DNA of 8,265 bases from Alphaproteobacteria bacterium (GTDB lineage: Bacteria > Pseudomonadota > Alphaproteobacteria > Rhizobiales > Beijerinckiaceae): NCBI GenBank assembly GCA_009920595.1, contig RFZR01000062.1, positions 1 through 8,265 on the forward strand, in the 5' to 3' direction. Below are positions 1 through 6,253 of the stretch, piece after piece. Made by a program: the position numbers and the translations under genes. Below the pieces are notes generated by a model, which was not told where the DNA came from, made no database searches, and saw only the letters and a list, made by a program, of their open reading frames with translations. Every line of letters starts with the position of its first letter. The first letter of the stretch is position 1.

Positions 1-951
1 AATCCGATTCCGGCCGCGCATACGATGGCGCGCGCACCGGGCGCGAATGATGCCGTGACTTCGATGTTCACGCTCGCAAAAACCGCGCGTGATCACATGT
101 TACCGCATTCAGGCACATGGACTGTAAACGAAACCATCCTCGCCTCGGGTCAAGCGACCGCAGATAATCTGCCCGCACAAATGGCGCAGATCATGTATGC
201 GATCCGTGCACCTTCGCGTGCAATGCTTGATAAAATTTTGGCGGTGCTCGATCGAACTGCAGAAGCAGCAGCGCTTGCCGCGCATTGCAGGGTGAAAAAA
301 CATTGGGTTTCGAAATCGCGCCAAGGCTTAGCCAATCATGCAATGGCGCGTCGTACATTCGAGAATTTGAAACTTGTGGGTGCACCACAATTTAATGATG
401 CAGCAATCAAAGCCGCACACGACATTCAAAAAGAACTGGGCCTTTCGCCTATCGATAAGCCCTTCATTGACGAGATCGAGCGTTTGATTGACCCGGAAGA
501 GGCCGAGAAAAAAATCCGCGCAGAAATTCCGGCCTGGCAAACGCATTACACATCCGATGATTACACAGACATGACGTGGCACGCGCCGACCGTGAGGCTC
601 TATATCGGTCGTCCGGCGCTCAAAGCACCCTCAGGGTTCACATATCCCGATTGGGTGATGAATGCGCTTGGCGGGATCAATTCGACGATTGATCCGATGC
701 TCAATACGGCAGCCAAGACCATCGGGCTCACTCTGTTCGACATCATCGCCGATCCGGAGTTTAGGAAGTCGGCTCGTCAGGAATTTGAACAGCGGACCGG
801 CGGCGGTATCGGCGGCACGAGCTGGGAAGCGCCGTGGTGCGATTATGAACCGCCCCTCGATCACCCCTGGCCCCGTTATCATCAAACGAGGCGTGGATTT
901 GAATGGTGGATCCCCGAAACGGCAACTGACCGAGCCCTCCACCGGCCCTAA
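1..951 (+). CDS. AbgB-like M20D amidohydrolase, C-terminal part (5' end cut by window)
   Basis: The frame is open from base 1, so the ATG at 25 is internal and the real start lies upstream; 316 residues are visible, against about 480 for the family, so roughly the first third is missing. The match is to the M20D zinc peptidases typified by AbgB, the p-aminobenzoyl-glutamate hydrolase subunit, which cleave amide bonds of N-acyl amino acids in the cytoplasm. Recognisable blocks are RAPGANDAVTSMFTLAK, ASGQATADNLPAQ, the segment TSDDYTDMTWHAPTVR (codons around 550-595, whose His at 580-582 is probably a late metal ligand), IGRPALKAP, the block around PDWVMNALGGI, ERTGGGIGG, and the typical end EWWIP. 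The catalytic N-terminal metal ligands are outside the window. The gene is followed after 106 bp by a co-oriented NCS1 permease, which suggests hydrolase and importer work together. The substrate is not determined; other M20D members act on aminoacylated auxins, acyl amino acids or hippurate-like amides. Confidence 0.9.
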   Translation, partial: NPIPAAHTMARAPGANDAVTSMFTLAKTARDHMLPHSGTWTVNETILASGQATADNLPAQMAQIMYAIRAPSRAMLDKILAVLDRTAEAAALAAHCRVKKHWVSKSRQGLANHAMARRTFENLKLVGAPQFNDAAIKAAHDIQKELGLSPIDKPFIDEIERLIDPEEAEKKIRAEIPAWQTHYTSDDYTDMTWHAPTVRLYIGRPALKAPSGFTYPDWVMNALGGINSTIDPMLNTAAKTIGLTLFDIIADPEFRKSARQEFEQRTGGGIGGTSWEAPWCDYEPPLDHPWPRYHQTRRGFEWWIPETATDRALHRP

Positions 952-1045
952 TCTACAACTTTAGAATGATGAATTCCTCGACATTCGAGCGATTCAGGAT
1001 AAGATTCCCCTGCAACATGCCCAGATTCGAGGCATGGTCGACAGT

Positions 1046-1051
1046 GAGGGA
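1046..1051 (+). promoter_or_regulatory. Ribosome binding site of the NCS1 permease (decides the start)
   Basis: GAGGGA lies 6 nt upstream of the ATG at 1058. The upstream in-frame ATG at 1034 has no comparable purine-rich site and would add eight residues not expected in the family, so 1058 is preferred. Confidence 0.7.
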
Positions 1052-1057
1052 ACAATT

Positions 1058-2500
1058 ATGAGCATCAAAAATGCATCGCCCGGACTCTATAATGAGGACT
1101 TGGCGCCTGCGAAGGAGCGCAACTGGGGCGCTTTCAGCATCTTCAACGTTTGGACATCTGACGTCCACAGCCTCTGGGGCTATTATCTCGCCGCGAGCTT
1201 GTTTTTGATTTGCGGTAGCTTCGTCAATTTCATCATCGCGATCGGACTGGGCTCGGTCGTGATTTTCATTCTGATGAATCTGATCGGGAATGCTGGGGTT
1301 AAAACCGGTGTGCCCTATCCGGTTCTTGCGCGCGCTTCATTCGGTGTATGGGGTGCCAATATTCCCGCTCTCGTTCGCGCAATTGTCGCTTGCTTCTGGT
1401 ATGGCGCACAAACAAGCGCCGCCTCAGGTGCGATTGTGGCGTTGCTTATCCGCAATGAAGGGATCCTTGCCTTCCATCAATCGAGCCACATGCTCGGTCA
1501 CTCAACTCTCGAAGTGATCTGCTATGTGATCGTATGGGCCTTGCAGCTCCTCATCATCCAACGCGGTATGGAAACGGTTCGTAAGTTCCAAGATTGGGCC
1601 GGCCCGGCCGTGTGGATCATGATGTTGATCTTGGCAATCGCATTGTCGGTGCAAGCTGGCGGCATTTCTTTTGGTTCAGAAATTCCGAAAGATGTATTGC
1701 TTGAGAAGACCAAAGATGCCGGTAATTTTGGTGAGCCTGGTTCAGTTGCTGCGCTCTTCGCAGTGGCGGCGACATGGATCACTTATTTCGGAGCGCTCTA
1801 TCTCAATTTCTGTGACTTCTCGCGTTATGCGAAAGACGAGAATGCGGTGCGCACTGGCAATCTCTGGGGTCTGCCTGTCAATTTGATCCTCTTCACGCTT
1901 GTGGCGGGTATCACGACGACAGCAGCTTTCAAGGTCTATGGCGAAGTTCTGCTCCATCCGGATCAGATCTCGGCAAAATTCGAAAGCTGGTTCTTGGCGC
2001 TTCTTGCTGCGCTGACCTTCGCGGTCGCAACGCTCGGCATCAATGTCGTTGCCAATTTCGTTTCACCGGCTTTCGACTTCGCGAACGTTTTCCCGCGCAC
2101 CATCGACTTCAAGAAAGGCGGCTATATCGCAGCGCTGATCGCGCTCGTGCTTTATCCGTTCGCTCCTTGGGAAGGTGGCGCGGCGCAATTCGTGAACTTT
2201 ATCGGCTCAACCATGGGCCCGATCTTCGGCGTGATGATGGCGGATTATTATTTGATCCGGAAAGGCCATCTCCATGTCGAAGCGCTCTATGATGAAAATG
2301 GTGAATTCCGTTTCTCCGGTGGCTGGAACATCAAGGCCTTCATCGCTGCAGGCATTGCCGGCATCTTCTCGACGATCCTGCCCTTCTTCACAACGGTGTT
2401 GCCACCATGGTGGGGGATCTATGGTTGGTTCTTCGGTGTCGTGATCGCGGCCGTTGTCTATCTCGTCATTGGCGGCGGCAATCGCTCACACGCGCATTGA
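1058..2500 (+). CDS. NCS1-family nucleobase/hydantoin-type cation symporter
   Basis: This encodes a 480-residue integral membrane protein of the nucleobase:cation symporter-1 family (Mhp1, PucI, CodB relatives), which imports hydantoins, allantoin, cytosine, uracil or similar compounds with Na+ or H+. About twelve hydrophobic segments fit the LeuT-like fold. Family marks are VPYPVLARASFGVWGANIP (residues 85-103), FWYGAQ (113-118, whose W114 and Q118 correspond to the substrate-contacting Trp and Gln of Mhp1), a Trp at 240 in ATWITYFG, NFCDFSRYA (250-258), INVVANFVSPAFD (328-340, Asn329 at the substrate site), and the tail block ADYYLIRKGHLHVEALYD (395-412). The start at 1058 is set by GAGGGA at 1046-1051. 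It is probably cotranscribed with the amidohydrolase upstream and ends before a strong terminator at 2531. The exact substrate cannot be told; a hydantoin, ureide or nucleobase is most likely. Confidence 0.94.
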   Translation: MSIKNASPGLYNEDLAPAKERNWGAFSIFNVWTSDVHSLWGYYLAASLFLICGSFVNFIIAIGLGSVVIFILMNLIGNAGVKTGVPYPVLARASFGVWGANIPALVRAIVACFWYGAQTSAASGAIVALLIRNEGILAFHQSSHMLGHSTLEVICYVIVWALQLLIIQRGMETVRKFQDWAGPAVWIMMLILAIALSVQAGGISFGSEIPKDVLLEKTKDAGNFGEPGSVAALFAVAATWITYFGALYLNFCDFSRYAKDENAVRTGNLWGLPVNLILFTLVAGITTTAAFKVYGEVLLHPDQISAKFESWFLALLAALTFAVATLGINVVANFVSPAFDFANVFPRTIDFKKGGYIAALIALVLYPFAPWEGGAAQFVNFIGSTMGPIFGVMMADYYLIRKGHLHVEALYDENGEFRFSGGWNIKAFIAAGIAGIFSTILPFFTTVLPPWWGIYGWFFGVVIAAVVYLVIGGGNRSHAH

Positions 2501-2530
2501 TCACTTAGACCGCCTAAAATTTAATGTGGA

Positions 2531-2560
2531 AAGCCCGCGATGAAAATCGCGGGCTTTTTT
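2531..2560 (+). terminator. Rho-independent terminator of the hydrolase-permease unit
   Basis: A perfect 11-bp stem pairs 2531-2541 with 2546-2556 around a GAAA tetraloop and runs into a T-tract (2555-2560), 31 nt after the permease stop. On the minus strand only three T residues follow the stem, so it acts mainly on rightward transcription. Confidence 0.92.
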
Positions 2561-2612
2561 ATCCACCCACCTATAAGGTTGATCATCATTGTGAGTTATT
2601 GTTCTTTGTAGA

Positions 2613-3221
2613 ATGGTTGAAACTGAAAAATATTATGATCCCGATTGGCGTGACCGTTGGTTCGAAAAATGGAACGGTGTCGATGTTGAAGGGATCATTG
2701 AGCAAAGCGATTACGGTCCCGCTGATGAGTCAACTCTCGCGCGTGCGACCTTCTATCAACCCATTCCTGTTCGCTATCTCGCGCGTATCTTAAGACAAGC
2801 GAGAAAATCTACGCCACGTCTCACTCATTTCATTGATGTCGGATGCGGTAAAGGAAAGGCCTGTGTTTATATGGGCTTGAAAGGTGGATTTGATCGCATA
2901 TCAGGTCTTGAATTCGCACCGCGTCTTGTGTCCGCAGCGCGCGCGAATATGCGTCGGGCGGGTTTGATTCAATCAGACATCATCGAAACCGACGCGCGTG
3001 ACTATGCCTTGCCTGCCGCCCCTACTCTCGTATTTCTTTTCAATCCCTTTGACGCGGCGGCACTTGAGTATTTCATTCAGAAAAATCTGTTTCACTTTCA
3101 GCAACAGCGCTCACTGATCGCTTATGCCTTTGATGTGCGGCGAGAGGTATTACGAAACGCGGGCTTCCGTGAAATTCGCCGCGACGCGTCAACGCGTCTC
3201 TCCTTCCATCAAATGCCCTGA
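2613..3221 (+). CDS. Class I SAM-dependent methyltransferase, substrate unknown
   Basis: This encodes a 202-residue soluble protein with a single Rossmann methyltransferase domain from about residue 70. Motif I is FIDVGCGKGKA (73-83) and binds S-adenosylmethionine; it is followed by an acidic strand end at E100 (SGLEFAP) that should hold the ribose hydroxyls, D127 in the next strand, and LFNPFD (142-147) in the position of motif IV. NPF in place of NPPY-type motifs is seen in several uncharacterised small methyltransferases and does not by itself indicate nucleic-acid methylation. The first 45 residues are charged and aromatic (YYDPDWRDRWFEKW) and may form a substrate lid. ATG 2613 is the only good start, since an in-frame stop lies at 2592-2594, but no clear Shine-Dalgarno sequence precedes it, which suggests weak or unconventional translation. 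It stands alone between the terminator at 2531 and a candidate sRNA. A promoter must lie within 2561-2612; TATAAG at 2572-2577 is a weak -10 candidate. Confidence 0.85.
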   Translation: MVETEKYYDPDWRDRWFEKWNGVDVEGIIEQSDYGPADESTLARATFYQPIPVRYLARILRQARKSTPRLTHFIDVGCGKGKACVYMGLKGGFDRISGLEFAPRLVSAARANMRRAGLIQSDIIETDARDYALPAAPTLVFLFNPFDAAALEYFIQKNLFHFQQQRSLIAYAFDVRREVLRNAGFREIRRDASTRLSFHQMP

Positions 3222-3247
3222 AACTGCGACGTTTTCGCCTGATCCGC

Positions 3248-3303
3248 GGCAAATTGCCTCAAAAATTGCTTTAATTTTCGATGCACAGGGTGATCCGCTC
3301 ACC
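3248..3303. promoter_or_regulatory. Cluster of short dyads and tandem repeats upstream of the candidate sRNA
   Basis: Between the methyltransferase stop and the candidate sRNA lie three small symmetric elements. These are GGCAA-A-TTGCC (3248-3258), an imperfect 12-bp tandem repeat (AAATTGCCTCAA at 3251-3262, then AAATTGCTTTAA at 3263-3274), and an inverted repeat GGTGA-N5-TCACC (3289-3303). The last would sit over the -35 to -20 region if transcription starts near 3323. They could be operator sites; no specific regulator is recognised and chance is possible for elements this short. Confidence 0.3.
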
Positions 3304-3322
3304 ACCGCGGGCGTAAATTCCC

Positions 3323-3400
3323 CGGACTTTGGATGTCGTCCAAATTCCTCCCATCTGTGACTTTGAGACCCCGGCTGCGTTTCGCGCCGGGGCTTTTTTT
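3323..3400 (+). ncRNA. Candidate trans-acting small RNA with anti-Shine-Dalgarno CCUCCC motif
   Basis: About 78 nt with the build of an alphaproteobacterial sRNA. A perfect 6-bp hairpin (TTTGGA 3328-3333, TCCAAA 3339-3344, 5-nt loop) comes first. An unpaired TTCCTCCC (3345-3352), complementary to Shine-Dalgarno sequences, follows, then a linker. The molecule ends in a GC-rich terminator stem (3369-3392) with seven T residues. GACTTTG occurs twice (3325-3331 and 3359-3365). The terminator lies about 147 nt after the methyltransferase stop, farther than usual for a plain mRNA terminator. From memory the arrangement resembles the alpha-r8/MmgR sRNA group (Rfam 'suhB' family) of rhizobia, but I could not align it. 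The 5' end is inferred; TAAATT at 3314-3319 is a weak -10 candidate. The alternative is that this is simply the 3' UTR and terminator of the methyltransferase mRNA. Confidence 0.55.
3369..3400 (+). terminator. Rho-independent terminator of the candidate sRNA / methyltransferase transcript
   Basis: CCCCGGC (3369-3375) pairs with GCCGGGG (3386-3392), and GCG (3377-3379) with CGC (3383-3385), around a TTT loop with one bulged T; T7 follows at 3394-3400. On the other strand the stem is followed by TCTCAAAG, so it should not work well as the end of the minus-strand GST operon that runs towards it. Confidence 0.88.
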
Positions 3401-3412
3401 ATTTTTCGCCGC

Positions 3413-4120
3413 CTATCGCGCTTTTTGGCCGAAGAGGACGGCTTGCGCGTCTTTATCCGTCGCAAGATTTGAGCGCGGCACATCCGAACCAACCGCCAAA
3501 CCACGATCAACCGCCGGTCGTGCGAGCACCGCATCATACCAGCGCTTCACATGGGGGAAATCATTGAGATTTTGGCCAAGGCGTTCCGCGCTCTTCATCC
3601 AACCGATCGACGCCATATCCGCAATTGAATAATCACCCGCGAGATATTCATGATCAGCAAGCTGACGGTTCATCACGCCATAAAGACGGTTCACTTCATT
3701 CGTGTAGCGGTTGATGCCGTACTCAATTTTTTCCGGCGCATAATTGCGGAAGTGGTTCGCTTGACCTGACATCGGCCCCAAACCACCCATCTGCCAAAAT
3801 AGCCATTCTTCAACGGCAACGCGCTTGCGCTCTTCGGATGGATAAAATTTTCCAGTCTTGCGACCGAGATATTGCAGAATGGCTCCCGACTCAAAAACCG
3901 AAATCGGCATTCCGCCTGGACCTTCATGATCGATAATTGCCGGAATACGATTATTGGGCGAGATCTTTAAAAATGACGGTTCGAATTGATCACCCTTACC
4001 GATATTGATCAATTTGATTTCATAAGGAAGGCCACATTCCTCAAGCATGATTGTGACTTTCCACCCATTCGGCGTGGGCCAATAATAGACATCAATCGGT
4101 GTTGTTTGTGCCTGTGGCAT
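3413..4120 (-). CDS. Glutathione S-transferase, YfcG/YghU-like (Nu class) disulfide-bond oxidoreductase
   Basis: This encodes a 235-residue cytoplasmic protein. The N-terminal thioredoxin-like domain (about 9-92) carries PTPNGWKVTIMLEE (15-28), with T16 and N18 in the positions of the catalytic Thr and Asn of E. coli YfcG, the cis-proline in NNRIPAI (P60), and the glutathione gamma-glutamyl contact FESGAI (E77, S78). The helical C-terminal domain includes EWLFWQMGGLGPM and DYSIADMAS, both close to YfcG. Family members bind GSH or GSSG and reduce disulfides or organic hydroperoxides rather than acting as classical conjugating GSTs. The start has GAGAAGGA (4135-4128) 7 nt upstream. The gene begins 37 nt after the stop of a second GST on the same strand, so the two probably form an operon. 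The C-terminal tail beyond residue 205 is longer than in YfcG and of unclear role. Confidence 0.92.
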   Translation of the reverse strand: MPQAQTTPIDVYYWPTPNGWKVTIMLEECGLPYEIKLINIGKGDQFEPSFLKISPNNRIPAIIDHEGPGGMPISVFESGAILQYLGRKTGKFYPSEERKRVAVEEWLFWQMGGLGPMSGQANHFRNYAPEKIEYGINRYTNEVNRLYGVMNRQLADHEYLAGDYSIADMASIGWMKSAERLGQNLNDFPHVKRWYDAVLARPAVDRGLAVGSDVPRSNLATDKDAQAVLFGQKAR

Positions 4121-4157
4121 CGGTTGATCCTTCTCGTTTGAATTTGTTCTTGAAGCT

Positions 4158-4799
4158 CTACGCCGTGCGACTTTCTTGCGGCAACAAAGTCGCTTGCGGT
4201 TTGAAATGCGGCAGCGCCTCGATGCGTTTCATCCATGCGACAACATGAGGATGAGCGGACACATCATAATCACCCTGATGCGCAACCGCCGCAACACCAT
4301 AAAGATCGATATCGGCGATGGTTGCATGATCGCCCGCCAGAAAATCGTGACCAGACACGAAATAGGCTTCAAGCGTATCGAAGGCCGCTTTGCGCTCCGC
4401 TTGATAAAGTTCGACCACAGCGGGTTCAAACGAACGAAAACCGAGCTTCCATGAACGCAAGCGATAGACGGGTGCGTCGAATTTATCCCAGCCCCAAAAG
4501 AGCCATTCTCGCGCACGCAAACGATCATCAAGCGAAGCGCCGCCGAATTTTCCGGTTTTGTCGGCAAGATATTCGAGGATCGCACCCGACTGGCACAATG
4601 TTTTTCCATTTGAATTATCAACAAGCGCTGGCACTTGCCCGAACCGATTGATTTTCAAATAGTCAGGCTTTTTATGAGCGCCTTCCCGCAAATTGACATG
4701 GACATAATCAAACGCTTCATCACAGAGCGTGAGCATCAAACCAACTTTATAGGAAGGCGCCGAAGCGAAGAGGCCATATAATGTGTAACGTGCGGTCAT
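4158..4799 (-). CDS. Glutathione S-transferase family protein
   Basis: This encodes a 213-residue soluble protein with the canonical two-domain GST fold. The N-terminal thioredoxin-like domain (about 3-85) shows LYGLFASAPSYKV (7-19, Ser13 or Ser16 as the likely thiol-activating residue), the cis-proline in GQVPAL (P57) and the GSH contact CQSGAILEYLADKTGKF (69-85, Q70 and S71). The helical domain carries the N-capping/hydrophobic staple region HDFLAGDHATIADIDLYG. The likely role is GSH-dependent conjugation or peroxide reduction; the specific substrate is unknown. The ATG at 4799 is preceded by GAAGGAGA (4816-4809) with a 9-nt spacer, a strong site. It is the first gene of a two-GST operon and is divergent from the DedA gene. 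The two GSTs differ at most positions outside the shared fold motifs, so they are not a recent duplication. Confidence 0.9.
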   Translation of the reverse strand: MTARYTLYGLFASAPSYKVGLMLTLCDEAFDYVHVNLREGAHKKPDYLKINRFGQVPALVDNSNGKTLCQSGAILEYLADKTGKFGGASLDDRLRAREWLFWGWDKFDAPVYRLRSWKLGFRSFEPAVVELYQAERKAAFDTLEAYFVSGHDFLAGDHATIADIDLYGVAAVAHQGDYDVSAHPHVVAWMKRIEALPHFKPQATLLPQESRTA

Positions 4800-4941
4800 C
4801 GGTCGCAGTCTCCTTCAAATTCCAAACAAAAATATGACATCGATCTTTCATGCCCCCATGATTTTGACAAGAAGAATACCTATCTCTGCCATGCCACGCT
4901 CATCTGGATTTCCCTCTCTCCTCGAAATATGTTTTTGAATC
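4800..4941. promoter_or_regulatory. Divergent promoter region between the GST operon and dedA-like gene
   Basis: This 142-bp region is richer in A/T than its neighbours and must hold start signals for both directions. A consensus-like -35, TTGACA (4864-4869), faces the DedA gene, but no good -10 lies 16-18 nt downstream. On the opposite strand TTGTCA (4870-4865) overlaps it. Neither promoter can be assigned firmly. The DedA start has no obvious Shine-Dalgarno sequence. Confidence 0.35.
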
Positions 4942-5463
4942 ATGTCTCTCGTTGAAACCACGCTTGAATTCGTCAAAACCCATCAGGAATGGGCGGTACC
5001 GATTGTCTTTCTTTTGGCTTTCGGTGAATCGCTCGCCTTCGTCTCGCTTCTCATCCCGGCGACGATCATTTTATGGGGTATCGGTGCACTGATCGGCGCC
5101 GCCGGTCTCGAATTCTGGCCGCTTTGGGCCGGTGCAGCCATCGGCGCCATGATGGGCGACTGGCTCTCTTATTGGCTCGGCTATCACTATCACAACCAAA
5201 TTGCCGCCTCATGGCCGCTTAAAAATCATCCGGATATGATTGAGCGCGGACATCGCATGTTCGAGCGTTATGGGGTCTTTGCTGTCTTTTTCGGACGCTT
5301 TTTTGGACCCTTGCGCGCGATCGTGCCGTTAATTGCCGGCGCCACAACCATGGCGCTCATTCCGTTCCAGTTGGCGAATGTCGCTTCCGCTCTTTTATGG
5401 TCGGCTGTTGTTCTGGCACCGGGTGCTTTCGGTGCGGAATTCGTGCAAGGCGTTTTGAACTAA
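4942..5463 (+). CDS. DedA-family (VTT domain) inner-membrane protein
   Basis: This encodes a 173-residue polytopic membrane protein. DedA proteins act in membrane homeostasis; members are linked to flipping of undecaprenyl phosphate or phospholipid and to proton-motive-force-dependent drug and pH tolerance. Visible family marks are the re-entrant loop acidic residue in FGESLAF (E29), GAMMGDWLSYWLG (68-80, D73), the amphipathic segment MFERYGVFAVFFGRF (106-120), and the signature RFFGPLRAIVPLIAG (119-133, with both arginines R119 and R125 present). It is shorter than E. coli YqjA/YghB (about 220 residues), mainly at the C-terminus, where one hydrophobic segment (about 143-160) ends the protein. 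The short form is common among alphaproteobacterial members. There is no clear ribosome binding site before ATG 4942. The stop codon (5461-5463) overlaps the stop of the convergent muramidase gene. Confidence 0.92.
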   Translation: MSLVETTLEFVKTHQEWAVPIVFLLAFGESLAFVSLLIPATIILWGIGALIGAAGLEFWPLWAGAAIGAMMGDWLSYWLGYHYHNQIAASWPLKNHPDMIERGHRMFERYGVFAVFFGRFFGPLRAIVPLIAGATTMALIPFQLANVASALLWSAVVLAPGAFGAEFVQGVLN

Positions 5464-6224
5464 GTGAAAAGCGCCGCTGACGTTTTCTCATCGAGTTGAC
5501 CTGTTACGGGCAAATTATTTCTGCTTTGATACTCGTTGAGTGCGGCAGATGTTGCCGGACCAAAAGTGCCATCAACCGCGATCTTAAAGCCTTCATAAAC
5601 GAGAAGAAGCTGCGCGGCTCGGAGCGTCAAATCAGGCAGTGGCCCATTTTTATATCGCTCATAATAAGATGCGAGTTTTTCATCATAGCGATTGATCGCA
5701 TAATTCGGCCCATTATAGACACGCGCAAAATGCGCCCAATTCTTTTCGCGTATGACGTCAACGAGACCTTCTGCGATAAGAAATTTTGCAATCGCCGTGA
5801 GTTGCTCACCTTCTGAACGCGCAAAAGTTTCAACCATCTCGACGGGTGTTGCGTAGCCGAGTTTTGCAAAATGGCTGCCCATGATCTGGCCAAGACCCCA
5901 AGACGCACTTTGCAGCGCCGCCGCCTCATCAAGCTGCAGAGCGATACGAAGGCGATCATATTGATGCGCACCCGCGGCACCATATCCGCCGGCACTTTTT
6001 GCGCTGATCTCGGGATGATCGGCGTCAAAGCGCCCGTTTGTCAGACGATGAAAATAATGTCGTTCAAATAAAATTTTTGAACGACGATCCGGCAAGAACC
6101 CCGAGCCCGAAGTTTCCACCGCAAGCACCGCCCAGAGTGCCGCTTCTTCAGCGCCGATGAGATCAAGCACCTCATCGACATCACGGCGCGTTAAAGGAGT
6201 CCCTGCTGCAGAAAATTCAACCAT
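5460..6224 (-). CDS. N-acetylmuramidase (DUF3380-type) with C-terminal peptidoglycan-binding domain
   Basis: This encodes a 254-residue protein with two domains. Residues about 15-191 match the N-acetylmuramidase domain seen in phage endolysins such as Salmonella phage Gp110: VETSGSGFLPD (36-46, Glu37 the probable catalytic acid), KILFERHYFHRLT (50-62), ASWGLGQIMG (107-116) and FARVYNGPNY (166-175). Residues about 200-254 match the PG_binding_1 fold, with VDGTFGPATSAAL. The enzyme should cleave the MurNAc-GlcNAc glycan bond. No signal peptide or membrane segment is present, as in holin-dependent lysins, yet no holin, spanin or phage structural gene is visible. The ATG at 6224 is chosen because GAGAGG (6236-6231) sits 6 nt upstream; a GTG at 6248 in frame lacks a good site and lies inside a hairpin. 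It lies 82 nt after gatB on the same strand and may be cotranscribed with it. It could be a domesticated prophage lysin, a cell-wall remodelling enzyme exported by another route, or an effector. Confidence 0.88.
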   Translation of the reverse strand: MVEFSAAGTPLTRRDVDEVLDLIGAEEAALWAVLAVETSGSGFLPDRRSKILFERHYFHRLTNGRFDADHPEISAKSAGGYGAAGAHQYDRLRIALQLDEAAALQSASWGLGQIMGSHFAKLGYATPVEMVETFARSEGEQLTAIAKFLIAEGLVDVIREKNWAHFARVYNGPNYAINRYDEKLASYYERYKNGPLPDLTLRAAQLLLVYEGFKIAVDGTFGPATSAALNEYQSRNNLPVTGQLDEKTSAALFT

Positions 6225-6230
6225 GATGAC

Positions 6231-6253
6231 CCTCTCGTAAAAGAACACGAGAG
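6231..6253 (-). promoter_or_regulatory. Hairpin overlapping the muramidase ribosome binding site
   Basis: On the minus-strand transcript CTCTCGT (6253-6247) pairs perfectly with ACGAGAG (6238-6232) around an 8-nt loop, with a possible extra U.G pair (6254/6231). The downstream arm contains nearly all of the GAGAGG Shine-Dalgarno sequence of the muramidase. If formed, it would block ribosome access. No T-tract follows, so it is not a terminator for gatB. Confidence 0.5.

Noticed and set aside
631..964. Open frames on both strands overlapping the end of the amidohydrolase gene
   Set aside because: They overlap the strongly conserved C-terminal block of the M20D hydrolase and have no support of their own.
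2524..2793. Plus-strand frame of 89 codons overlapping the terminator and the methyltransferase start
   Set aside because: It would start inside the region of the permease terminator and read the methyltransferase in the wrong frame; no recognisable product.
3124..3360. Possible frameshifted extension of the methyltransferase
   Set aside because: The overlapping frame gives low-complexity sequence with no methyltransferase features and runs into the sRNA region; the 202-residue product already has a complete SAM-binding core.
4235..4651. Open frame of 138 codons on the plus strand opposite the second GST
   Set aside because: It lies wholly antisense to a clear GST gene, has an Arg/His-rich composition typical of a shadow frame and no ribosome binding site.
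6246..6248. GTG at 6248 as the muramidase start
   Set aside because: The ATG at 6224 has a well-spaced GAGAGG; the GTG lies in the hairpin arm and lacks a ribosome binding site.
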